This document shows, one piece after another, positions 8,410-15,539 of a stretch of 64,000 bases of DNA. The stretch's first letter is position 1. Every line of letters starts with the position of its first letter. The notes below the pieces were generated by a model, which saw only the letters and a list, made by a program, of their open reading frames with translations, searched no databases and had not been told where the DNA came from. The position numbers were made by a program, and so were the translations under genes. Source of the DNA: Labilithrix sp. (GTDB lineage: Bacteria; Myxococcota; Polyangia; Polyangiales; Polyangiaceae); NCBI GenBank assembly GCA_028287035.1, contig JAQBQL010000125.1:27045-91044 (forward strand), written 5' to 3'.

Positions 8410-10119
8410 TCAGTCCTCGGTCAGATCCGTGACGTGTGGGTCGAACGCGGCTGCGATCACGTCGCCGAGCTCCTCGAGGGTCGAGAAGGCAATCTGGAAG
8501 GCGCGCTCGCGCACGTCCTCCTCGATGAGCTCGGGATACAGCTGGACGAGACGGGCACACTTCAGCCGGAGCGCCTGCGAGGGCGCGCCCCCGTCGTGCT
8601 CGCGGACCATCTGGTTCATCGTCCTCAGGGCGGTACGCTTGATGCGGGGGCGGAGGCGCGGCAGCAGGTCGACGTTGCCGTCCTCCGAGAGCACGACCGC
8701 GACCGCCGAGCGCGCGCCCTCCTCGAGCACGTAGCGGAGTGCCGAGTTGAACCGCGCGCCACGCGCCGGGGAGCCGCGGTCGGTCGCCTTGCCGTCGAGG
8801 ATGACGCCGACGGCGTGGCAGGCGCCCTCGTGGTCGAGCAGTACCGCTCCGTCGATGCGGGTCACGGCCCGGACCTGCGTCTCGCTGAGGACGGTCGGCG
8901 CGATGGGCGTCGCCTGCTGGCGGAGGCGATACGCTTCCGTCCCGGCGTCGGGAGTGACGACGAGCGTCGTGCCGTGCCCGTGCTCGCGCGCGATGTGCAG
9001 GGTCTCCCACAGGAGATCCACGTTGACCTCGAGATCGCCGAAGACGCGCTGGACCGTCTCCTCGAAGCTCGCGCGGTCGACGTTCGGCCGCGGCACACGC
9101 GGGATCCCGCGAACCACTTCCATGAGCACGTCGGAGGCGCCGTAGCGGAAGCGCCAGGTCGTCGTGCTGACGAACTCGACCCAGAACGCGCGGTGGGCGA
9201 GCGAGGTGTCGACGAGCCCGAGGAGCTCCGAGTCGCTCGCTCCGATGGCGATGTCGTCGGTGCAGATCTCGAGCATCTTGCGTGACCACACGAAGTCGGC
9301 GAGCGGGACGGGGCGCTCGAACGGCACGTACGACGAGATCTCCGCGAGCCGCCGCGAGAACACGATGCGGCCCGTGCCCTCGTTCTTCTCGTAGCGGACC
9401 GCGGCGATCCGGTTGATGCGCTCGAAGAGGTTCAGCTCGCGGCCGCGCTGACGCCCACGGTCACCGAGGGCGGTGAGGATCACCGCGTCGCCCGCATCGC
9501 GCAGGAGATCCTCGATGTCCTCGCGCGGGGTGAAGTGGAGCGGTGACGCGGCGCCCCCGCCGCCCTCCGAGGCCGCCGCGCGGAGCAGTACGTTGATCGC
9601 GCAGTAGGCGAGCGAGACGGTCCGCGACTCCTCGGCGTCGCGGAGAGCCGGGACCCGGTTCAGCGCGGCCGTGTTCGCGCCGAGCACGTAGACGACGGAG
9701 AAGCGCGCGCGCGGCGAGGGCGGGCTGATGAACCACGAGCTCTCGACGTCCTCGAGATCGAGGGCCGCGCTGCGACGGCGCAGGATCTCGGCGGCCGCGG
9801 CAGCCGCAGCGGTCGTGGTGATGCGCGAGCCGAGCGTGCCGCCCGACGAATCGGGAGGCAAGGACGCGGCGCGCGCACCCGCTGCCTCCGCCATGAGGCC
9901 GGGCACGAGCGCCGCCTCACGCTCGGGCGGCAGGCCGACCCCGAAGGCCTCCCAGCCGGTGTCCGGCTCCGGGACGACGATCATGCCGACACTCACGACG
10001 AGGCGCGGATCGATGTGGGCGTACAGCCGACGCACGTACGCGGCGAAGCTCGGAAGCGTGTACAGCGCGAGCGCGCGTGCGAGGTCCTCGGCCTCGGTCC
10101 TCGATTCGGCGTCGTCCAT
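8410..10119 (-). CDS. Large protein with C-terminal diadenylate-cyclase (DisA_N)-like domain
   Basis: 569 aa, no signal or membrane segment. Residues about 350-500 look like the DisA_N/DAC fold: TVLSETQVRAVTRIDGAVLL carries the DGA nucleotide motif (D423-A425), the strand ACHAVGVILDG follows, and then GARFNSALRYV occupies the place of the family RHR motif, here Arg-Phe-Asn (R456). The strand SAVAVVLSEDGNVDLL closes the domain. The N-terminal 340 residues are unfamiliar. Canonical DACs make c-di-AMP from two ATP; loss of RHR suggests altered or absent catalysis, so a nucleotide sensor is possible. Genomic partners give no hint. The DAC-like call is by motif only. Confidence 0.72.
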   Translation of the reverse strand: MDDAESRTEAEDLARALALYTLPSFAAYVRRLYAHIDPRLVVSVGMIVVPEPDTGWEAFGVGLPPEREAALVPGLMAEAAGARAASLPPDSSGGTLGSRITTTAAAAAAAEILRRRSAALDLEDVESSWFISPPSPRARFSVVYVLGANTAALNRVPALRDAEESRTVSLAYCAINVLLRAAASEGGGGAASPLHFTPREDIEDLLRDAGDAVILTALGDRGRQRGRELNLFERINRIAAVRYEKNEGTGRIVFSRRLAEISSYVPFERPVPLADFVWSRKMLEICTDDIAIGASDSELLGLVDTSLAHRAFWVEFVSTTTWRFRYGASDVLMEVVRGIPRVPRPNVDRASFEETVQRVFGDLEVNVDLLWETLHIAREHGHGTTLVVTPDAGTEAYRLRQQATPIAPTVLSETQVRAVTRIDGAVLLDHEGACHAVGVILDGKATDRGSPARGARFNSALRYVLEEGARSAVAVVLSEDGNVDLLPRLRPRIKRTALRTMNQMVREHDGGAPSQALRLKCARLVQLYPELIEEDVRERAFQIAFSTLEELGDVIAAAFDPHVTDLTED

Positions 10120-10139
10120 GAAGGACGACGAGTTTAGCG

Positions 10140-10168
10140 TTGCGTGCCGAAGAACCGTGCGTTAGATA
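10140..10168 (+). promoter_or_regulatory. Predicted sigma-70-type promoter of the first ArsR gene
   Basis: TTGCGT (10140-10145), a 17-nt spacer, and TAGATA (10163-10168). Transcription would start near 10175, only a few bases before the ATG at 10178, so the message would be leaderless or nearly so. The -10 box overlaps the inverted repeat at 10165-10190. Confidence 0.5.
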
Positions 10169-10190
10169 CTGAGCCAGATGGTTCAGTATC
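10165..10190. promoter_or_regulatory. Inverted repeat, predicted ArsR autoregulatory operator
   Basis: Perfect 8-bp arms GATACTGA and TCAGTATC separated by 10 nt. Two further CC/GG pairs extend the symmetry inward after one mismatch. The repeat covers the -10 box and the start codon of the ArsR gene, where bound repressor would block both RNA polymerase and a leaderless message. Binding is inferred, not shown. Confidence 0.55.
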
Positions 10191-10525
10191 AGGGAGCCCG
10201 CCTCGATGCGTCGTTCGCCGCGCTGTCGGATGCGACCAGGCGGGGGGTCCTGGAGCAGCTCGGGCGATCCGACGCCTCCATCACGGAGCTCGCCGACAAG
10301 TTCCACATGACGCTGACCGGCATGAAGAAGCACGTCGGCGTGCTCGAGCAGGCCGGCCTCGTCGCGACCGAGAAGGTCGGCCGGGTCCGCACCTGCCGGC
10401 TGGGACCGCGCCGGCTGGAGGACGAGACGGCGTGGCTCGAGAGGTACCGCCAGGTCTGGGACGCCCGCTTCCAAGCTCTCGACAATCTCGTCGAGGAGCT
10501 GACACGAAAAGGAGAGATTCGATGA
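10178..10525 (+). CDS. ArsR-family winged-helix transcriptional regulator
   Basis: 115 aa. The winged helix is clear: SFAALSDATRRGVLEQL (helices 1-2), SITELADKFHMTLTGMKKHV (helix-turn-helix) and LEQAGLVATEKVGRVRTCRL (wing). No Cys metal site is present, so it belongs to the non-metal SmtB/ArsR branch that pairs with SRPBCC proteins. Its ATG lies inside the inverted repeat at 10165-10190, suggesting autoregulation. Its stop overlaps the ATG of the SRPBCC gene (ATGA), so the two are one translation-coupled unit. It is a paralogue-type match to the ArsR gene at 18146, which also precedes an SRPBCC gene. Confidence 0.95.
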   Translation: MVQYQGARLDASFAALSDATRRGVLEQLGRSDASITELADKFHMTLTGMKKHVGVLEQAGLVATEKVGRVRTCRLGPRRLEDETAWLERYRQVWDARFQALDNLVEELTRKGEIR

Positions 10526-11025
10526 ACGCAAGCACCACGAGTGATGTCAACGCCACGAAGAACGGCACGAACGTCGAGCGGAAGTCCGATCGTGAGCTCG
10601 TCGTCACGCGAACCTTCAAGGGCCCCGCGCGGATCGTGTTCGACGCATGGACCAAGCCCGAGCTGTTCAAGCAGTGGTGGGCGCCCAGGTCGTTCGGGGT
10701 CCGGATGCTCTCGTGCGATATGGATGTCCGGGTCGGCGGCGGGTACCGTCTCGTGTTCGGCCATGGCGACGCAGAGCCCATGCCGTTCTTTGGTAAATAC
10801 CTGGAGGTGACGCCGTCCTCGCGCGTCGTCTGGACCAACGACGAAGGCGGGGAGGGGGGCAACGTCACCACCGTCACCTTCGAGGAGAAGGACGGCAAGA
10901 CGCTGGTCGTCATGCACGACCTCTATCCCTCGAAGGAAGCGCTCGACGCGGCCGTCGCCTCCGGCAGCACGGGCGGGTGCTGCGAGCAGTTCGAGCAGCT
11001 CGACGAGGTCCTCCTCACGTCCTGA
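10522..11025 (+). CDS. SRPBCC (AHSA1-type) protein
   Basis: 167 aa with a START-like/AHSA1 helix-grip fold: VTRTFKGPARIVFDAWTKPE, LFKQWWAP (conserved W-W), VRVGGGYRLVF and a C-terminal amphipathic helix CCEQFEQLDEVL. These proteins bind hydrophobic ligands in a cavity; when paired with ArsR they are thought to sense or remove a small molecule. The start is the ATG overlapping the ArsR stop. The 3' end overlaps the convergent metallopeptidase-like gene by 11 nt. Ligand unknown. Confidence 0.93.
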   Translation: MNASTTSDVNATKNGTNVERKSDRELVVTRTFKGPARIVFDAWTKPELFKQWWAPRSFGVRMLSCDMDVRVGGGYRLVFGHGDAEPMPFFGKYLEVTPSSRVVWTNDEGGEGGNVTTVTFEEKDGKTLVVMHDLYPSKEALDAAVASGSTGGCCEQFEQLDEVLLTS

Positions 11026-11899
11026 GCGCCTGCTCGAACGCCGCGAGGAACCCGGGGTCGTCGGGCGGGGGAGCGGCGCCCAGGCGGCGGCGAACGAGGA
11101 GGGCCAGGTTGTCGGCGAGGACCTCCTCCGGATGGATCGTGTAATTCGAATTGCGCGCGATTCGTCGCGCCCAGTCCGTCGTCCCGGGATCGACGAGAAC
11201 GGGCGCGCCGGCCGCGTCACGCGCGGCCGTCCCCGCGTGGGGATCGATCGCGAGCAGCGTCGTTTGCACCACGCCGAGCACCGACGTCCGCTCGAGCACG
11301 TCGGCGAGGGGCAGCGGACAGACGAGGAGCGGAACGACCGCACGGTCTCCGAGTCGCAGGTAGTGGCCGAGCCCGTGGGCGTCGGGGTTCGTCATCCGCG
11401 AGCCGTCGAGCTCCGGGGGCGGGGGGATCGGGCCGACCGGCACGAACCCGAGAAGAGCGTAGGTCGCGTCGCGGAGCGCCGGCGAGGCACGCGACGCGAC
11501 GTGGAACAGCTCGTGCGCAAGCAGGCGGACCGCGCGCTCGCCGCGGAGGCTCTGGACGCGCGAGGCGGGCAGCACGATGGCGTTCGCTCGCGTGTACGCG
11601 TGGTCGCGTTCCTCGCGGCCGGTCGTCTTGACGAGGAGCACCTCCGGCGGGAGGACGTGGCCGAATCCCCGCGCGCCCTCCGCGACCGTAGCGATCGCCT
11701 CGTCCCACGCGGCGCGCTCCGCGTCGGTGAACTCGACGGCTTGCGCGCCGAGAAATCGCCGGAGCTCCTCGTCGCCGACCGGCGCGGTCGTGCGCATCCT
11801 GAAGGAGCGGTCGAAGCCGCCGAGCGCCCGCGTGAACTCGTCCGCCGCTTCGAGGACCGCGCGGCCCTCGGACGCGCTCGCGAGGCGGAGGAGAGTCAT
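11015..11899 (-). CDS. Putative zinc metallopeptidase-like protein (HExxH)
   Basis: 294 aa, cytoplasmic (no signal). The zincin motif LLAHELFHVASR gives H129, E130 and H133. About 125 residues later HPEEVLADNLALLV supplies candidate third-ligand Glu residues (E258/E259), as in gluzincin-type folds. Helices around residues 60-80 and a strand ANAIVLPASRV precede the active-site helix. No known peptidase family is recognisable by eye, and a substrate cannot be named. The GTG/ATG question does not arise: ATG at 11899. It overlaps the end of the SRPBCC gene on the other strand by 11 nt. Confidence 0.72.
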   Translation of the reverse strand: MTLLRLASASEGRAVLEAADEFTRALGGFDRSFRMRTTAPVGDEELRRFLGAQAVEFTDAERAAWDEAIATVAEGARGFGHVLPPEVLLVKTTGREERDHAYTRANAIVLPASRVQSLRGERAVRLLAHELFHVASRASPALRDATYALLGFVPVGPIPPPPELDGSRMTNPDAHGLGHYLRLGDRAVVPLLVCPLPLADVLERTSVLGVVQTTLLAIDPHAGTAARDAAGAPVLVDPGTTDWARRIARNSNYTIHPEEVLADNLALLVRRRLGAAPPPDDPGFLAAFEQALRT

Positions 11900-11954
11900 G
11901 GCCCCATCTTACGTCGTAAGTGAATGCCTCGTGAGGCGGTCCGTCGAAGGGGCG

Positions 11955-12542
11955 ATGCACAAGCCCCCTTCGCCTTCGTCGGTTCTGGCCCGCTCGCGCG
12001 CTCTCGTTCGCGCGAAGGATTCCCGCGGCGCAGCGGCCGCGGTCCTCGCCGCATTCACGGCGACCGCGCTGGGCATCGTGGCGTGCAGCACCGGTTCGAC
12101 CAGCGGGTATCTGGAGACGGACGCGGCGGCCGATGCCGTGGCCGACGGGAGAGCCGGCGAGGCCGGTGACGGCGGAGGCGATGCGGCCCCCGCGAGCAGC
12201 TGCGGCGAGATCCCCGCGGGAGCGCGGTACCTTCTCCACTTCACGAACACGAGCACGTCGTCCAGCTGCGGAGACGGGTCGGACGCCATCGTGGGAGACG
12301 TGCTCCACGGCTTCGGCGACAGCTGCAAGACCACGCGGGACGACGACGCGTGTGAAGTGACGATCGCGTGCCACGACGTGAACGGGCGGTACCTGCTCGA
12401 TTCGACGACGGTGTGGAAGCTCGGCGGGCCCGGTATCGCGAAGGTCATCACCGCCAAGACCACGTCGTCGACGGAGGATACGCTCGGCAGCTCGGGCCCG
12501 GACGTGTGCACGTGGGACCTCACGTACACGCTACAGAAGTGA
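11955..12542 (+). CDS. Hypothetical lipoprotein
   Basis: 195 aa. A long basic N-region is followed by a hydrophobic stretch and the lipobox GIVAC (AAVLAAFTATALGIVACST), then the Asp/Ala/Gly linker common to myxobacterial lipoproteins (to about residue 80). The C-terminal part has six Cys likely in disulfides (SSCGEIP, SSSCGDG, DSCKTT, ACEVTIACHD, DVCTW) and beta-strands, a compact secreted domain I do not recognise. ATG at 11955 after GAAGGGGCG; an upstream in-frame extension reads through antisense sequence of the divergent gene. Only 55 nt separate it from the metallopeptidase start, so promoters overlap. Confidence 0.72.
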   Translation: MHKPPSPSSVLARSRALVRAKDSRGAAAAVLAAFTATALGIVACSTGSTSGYLETDAAADAVADGRAGEAGDGGGDAAPASSCGEIPAGARYLLHFTNTSTSSSCGDGSDAIVGDVLHGFGDSCKTTRDDDACEVTIACHDVNGRYLLDSTTVWKLGGPGIAKVITAKTTSSTEDTLGSSGPDVCTWDLTYTLQK

Positions 12543-12605
12543 CGCGCGGCGTATCCTGGAGGGGACGCACGAACGCAGCGACTCCGTGCGAACCGAGCGC
12601 CGCGC

Positions 12606-13349
12606 TCACCACGCGTGGCGGCCCAGCGTTGTCTCCGAGCCGTCGTTGAAGAAGCCGGCGGTCGGGCCCATCGGGCCAAGGGTGGCGAGGTGCACGGCGA
12701 CCGCCGCCCCTTGTTCGACGGTGCGATATCCCTGATGGGCGTTGAGGTCGGTCGCCACGTAACCGGGATTTGCGGCATTCACCTTGATCCCGTGGGCGGC
12801 GAGCTCCTTCGCGAACAGCACGGTGATCATGTTGAGCGCGCTCTTCGAGGAGTTGTACCCGAGCAGGCTCACCCCGTAGGTGCCGCTGGTCATGTCCAGC
12901 TGCTCCGCGATGGAGCCGAGGCTGCTGCTCATCATCACGATGCGCCCCTCTCCGGCCTTGCGGAGGAACGGCACGAACGCCTGGGTCACGCGGACCGGGC
13001 CGAAGACGTTCACCTCGTAGAGCGCGCGCATGTCCTCGAGGCTCGCCGCGGTCGGCGCGGCATAGCCCCCGACAGCGACGCCTGCGTTGTTGACCAGCAC
13101 GTCGAGCGTGTCGCTCGTCTTGCCGTACGTCACGGCGGCCGCCGCGACGCTGGCGTCGCTCGTCACGTCGAGCGCGAGCACACGGGCATCGAGCCCTTCC
13201 TTGCGCAGGTCGGCGGCCGCCTGCTCGCCGCGCTCGGCGTCGCGCGATCCCAGCCACACCGAGTATCCCTTGTGACCGAGCTGCCGCGCGATCTCGCGGC
13301 CGATTCCCTTGTTCGCGCCCGTGATCAGCGCCGTCTTGCGAGTGCTCAT
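12606..13349 (-). CDS. Short-chain dehydrogenase/reductase (first SDR/AraC module)
   Basis: 247 aa, classical SDR. It has the dinucleotide motif TGANKGIGREIARQL, an Arg after strand 2 (GSRDAERG) that suggests NADP(H), NNAG (LVNNAGVAVGG), catalytic Ser (MMSSSLGSI) and YNSSK (Tyr-x-x-x-Lys). PGYVATDLN follows, as in classical SDRs. ATG at 13349 with AGGAGA 7 nt upstream. It is divergent from an AraC-family gene across 144 bases. The same gene order occurs at 29572-31387, and both intergenic regions share a 16-nt element. Substrate unknown. Confidence 0.95.
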   Translation of the reverse strand: MSTRKTALITGANKGIGREIARQLGHKGYSVWLGSRDAERGEQAAADLRKEGLDARVLALDVTSDASVAAAAVTYGKTSDTLDVLVNNAGVAVGGYAAPTAASLEDMRALYEVNVFGPVRVTQAFVPFLRKAGEGRIVMMSSSLGSIAEQLDMTSGTYGVSLLGYNSSKSALNMITVLFAKELAAHGIKVNAANPGYVATDLNAHQGYRTVEQGAAVAVHLATLGPMGPTAGFFNDGSETTLGRHAW

Positions 13350-13421
13350 GAATGTGTCTCCTGGTCTGGAGCTCAGAGATAGACGGGTCGCCGGACGCGC
13401 GCGCGCCGGATGCTGCAGGAC

Positions 13422-13437
13422 TCTTGCCTGATTCTCT
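13422..13437 (+). promoter_or_regulatory. Conserved 16-nt element, copy 1 (SDR/AraC intergenic)
   Basis: TCTTGCCTGATTCTCT between the divergent SDR and AraC genes. Thirteen of 16 positions are identical to 30469-30484 in the second SDR/AraC intergenic region, and all three differences are T/C. Candidate binding site for the paralogous AraC regulators. Confidence 0.4.
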
Positions 13438-13493
13438 CAAACCGGGGACGAGGCGCTTGCGTGCTCGCGCCCTCCTGCGATGATCCTCGTGCG

Positions 13494-14384
13494 ATGCACG
13501 ACCCGGTACCCGAGCTCCGCGCGCTGGTCCTCCGCCACGCGACGGCTTCGCCTCGCCAGCTCCTTCCCCACGTGTCGCTGTGGTCGAGCCACCGCCCCAC
13601 GCGGCCGACGCACGTGGTCTACGAGCCGATGCTCTACTTCACGCTGCAGGGCACCAAGCGGATGACCGTCGGCGACCACCAGCTGGATCACCTCCCGGGC
13701 ACGTTCCTGCTCGCCTCGGTCGACGTGCCGGTGGTCTGCACGGTCATCGACTGCACCTCCGCACAGCCCTATCTCGGCCTCGCGCTGACGCTCGATCCCG
13801 CCAACGTCGCCGCCCTCCTCGTCGACCTGCCTCCCGGACCCGACCCCGTGCTCGATCCTGCGCAGGACGTGCTCGCGCGAATGACGGTGAGCCCCACGAC
13901 GAGGGCGATGGCCGACGCGCTCCTGCGGCTGGTGACGCTGGCCGAAACGCCCGACGAGGTGCCCGTCCTCGCTCCCATGATCCAGCGCGAGCTGCTCTAC
14001 CGCGTGCTGCAGAGCGACCACGGCGCGATGCTTCGGCAGCTCGCGCGCGCCGATAGCCGGCTCTCGCAGATCAAGCGCGCGGTGAAGTGGATCCGTGCCC
14101 ACCTTGCCGAGCCGCTGCCGGTGGAGACGCTGGCCGGCGTGGCGTCGATGAGCGTTTCGTCGTTCCACCGTCACTTCAAGGCGGTCACCGGGCTCAGCCC
14201 GCTCGCCTATCACAAGCAGATGCGCTTGCAGGAGGCGCGTCGGCGTCTGCTCGTCGAGCCCGGCGCCGTGGCGAGCGTCGCCTTCTCGGTCGGCTACGAG
14301 AGCGCGTCGCAGTTCAGTCGCGAGTATGCGCGGCAGTTCGGCCTGCCGCCCGCGCGCGACGCCGCTCGCCTGCGCGCCGGGTGA
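13494..14384 (+). CDS. AraC-family transcriptional regulator
   Basis: 296 aa. The N-terminal half is the AraC_N cupin-like domain of the PF06719 type (YEPMLYFTLQGTKRMTVGDH, then FLLASVDVPVVCTV); these usually sit beside oxidoreductases. The C-terminal 100 residues hold two helix-turn-helix motifs: LPVETLAGVASMSVSSFHRH with FKAVTGLSPLAYHKQMRL, and VASVAFSVGYESASQFSREY. ATG at 13494. Divergent from the SDR gene it probably controls. It aligns throughout with the AraC at 30506 (same motifs SQFSREYAR, LSPL.Y.KQ). Confidence 0.94.
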   Translation: MHDPVPELRALVLRHATASPRQLLPHVSLWSSHRPTRPTHVVYEPMLYFTLQGTKRMTVGDHQLDHLPGTFLLASVDVPVVCTVIDCTSAQPYLGLALTLDPANVAALLVDLPPGPDPVLDPAQDVLARMTVSPTTRAMADALLRLVTLAETPDEVPVLAPMIQRELLYRVLQSDHGAMLRQLARADSRLSQIKRAVKWIRAHLAEPLPVETLAGVASMSVSSFHRHFKAVTGLSPLAYHKQMRLQEARRRLLVEPGAVASVAFSVGYESASQFSREYARQFGLPPARDAARLRAG

Positions 14385-14399
14385 GTCGCTCTCCGCTCC

Positions 14400-14873
14400 T
14401 CAGTACGGGGTGCCGTCGTGATGCGTGTAGACCCAGGCGCCGTTCGCGTCGCGGCGGCACGCGAGGTCCACGTCCGAGTAGGTCACCTCGTCGTCCTTGG
14501 TCCGATTGCCAATCTCGAGGTAGCGCGCCGGGCGGTCGCTCCGGTTGACGAGCTGGTGCCCGTTCGTGCTGCCGGCGGGGAAGCCTGCGCACATGCCGGC
14601 GGTGAGCACCTGCTCGCCGTCGTCGGTGCGCAGCACGACCTCTCCTTCGAGCATGTAGACGAGCTCGTCCTCGCGCGCGTGGTAGTGGCGCAAGGACGAC
14701 TCCTTGCCCGGGAGCAGCGTCGTCAGGTTCACGCCGAAGCGGGTGAGGCCCAGCGCGTCACCGAGGGCGCGCTTCTCGCGGGGGGTGACGCGCGCGCGGA
14801 ACTCCTCGGGATACCCGGAGGTGACGCGCGGCGTGAGCGAGGCCGGATCGAGCGCGGGAAGCTTGAGCGTCAT
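14400..14873 (-). CDS. Cupin-domain protein
   Basis: 157 aa, single cupin. Motif 1 (LRHYHAREDELVYMLEGEVV, with two His and a Glu as metal ligands) and motif 2 (GFPAGSTNGHQLVNRSD, third His) are intact. The N-terminal extension TPRVTSGYPEEFRARVTPRE is that of cupins found next to glutathione-linked enzymes. Its ATG overlaps the stop of the GST-like gene (ATGA), making it the third gene of the monooxygenase operon. Likely a metal-binding dioxygenase, isomerase or ligand sensor; the reaction is unknown. Confidence 0.92.
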   Translation of the reverse strand: MTLKLPALDPASLTPRVTSGYPEEFRARVTPREKRALGDALGLTRFGVNLTTLLPGKESSLRHYHAREDELVYMLEGEVVLRTDDGEQVLTAGMCAGFPAGSTNGHQLVNRSDRPARYLEIGNRTKDDEVTYSDVDLACRRDANGAWVYTHHDGTPY

Positions 14874-15535
14874 GATGTCTCGTTGGAGGTGAGAGGAGGA
14901 GGGTCGAAGCGAAACGCGGTTTGCCGCGCCGACTGGCGTTCACCGAACCCGGCGGCGAACGAACGCAAGGCGGGGAATGGCTCGACCGACACGGTCGGAC
15001 GGAAGGCGAGGTGCTCCACGAGACAGAACGAGGTGACCTCGAAGAGGCTCAGGTCGCGCGGGGCGGGGAGGCGGCCGAGCACGTCCTCCACGCGCTGCTC
15101 GAGCCACGTCAGCGCGCCGGTCAGCCCGGCGGCGATCTTGGCGAAGAAGACGTTCTCGGCGGGAAGCCCGCCGACCTCGATGCCGATGCGCAGCTGCACC
15201 TGCGCCGCCATCGCGAACCACACGAGCTCCTGCGCCGACCGGACCACCGCGTCGCTCACGTTCTCGGCGAGTACGACCCGTGGGTCGCCCGCGCGGCCCG
15301 CCACCTCGAGCAGCGTGCGGCAGATGTTCTCGGTCCCGAACACGGTGCTCGCGCCGACCTCCAGCGTCGGGATCTTGAGCGCCGGGTTGCCGCCGAAGGT
15401 GGACGCGTCGAGGCTCGTGAGATCGTGCACCACGTGGAGCTCGAAAGGGATACCGAGCTCGTGAGCGAAGATGGCGGCCACGCGCGTGAAGTGCGAGCTG
15501 CTGCGGCCGATCAGTCGAACACCAGGAGGCGACAT
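14870..15535 (-). CDS. Glutathione S-transferase-like protein
   Basis: 221 aa. The N-terminal thioredoxin-like domain is recognisable (LIGRSSSHFTRVAAIFAHEL, then GNPALKIPTLEV with cis-Pro, and FGTENICRTLLE with Glu-Asn in place of the usual Glu-Ser). The C-terminal helical domain is diverged. ATG at 15535, 4 nt after the stop of the FAD monooxygenase, and its own stop overlaps the cupin start. A role in conjugating or isomerising the monooxygenase product (maleylacetoacetate- or quinone-type chemistry) is plausible but only inferred from the operon. Confidence 0.85.
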   Translation of the reverse strand: MSPPGVRLIGRSSSHFTRVAAIFAHELGIPFELHVVHDLTSLDASTFGGNPALKIPTLEVGASTVFGTENICRTLLEVAGRAGDPRVVLAENVSDAVVRSAQELVWFAMAAQVQLRIGIEVGGLPAENVFFAKIAAGLTGALTWLEQRVEDVLGRLPAPRDLSLFEVTSFCLVEHLAFRPTVSVEPFPALRSFAAGFGERQSARQTAFRFDPPPLTSNETS

Positions 15536-15539
15536 GGCG

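Noticed and set aside
7577..9289. N-terminal extension of the GST frame on the minus strand
   Set aside because: Runs antisense through the DUF899 gene; ATG 7576 has a ribosome site and starts the GST fold.
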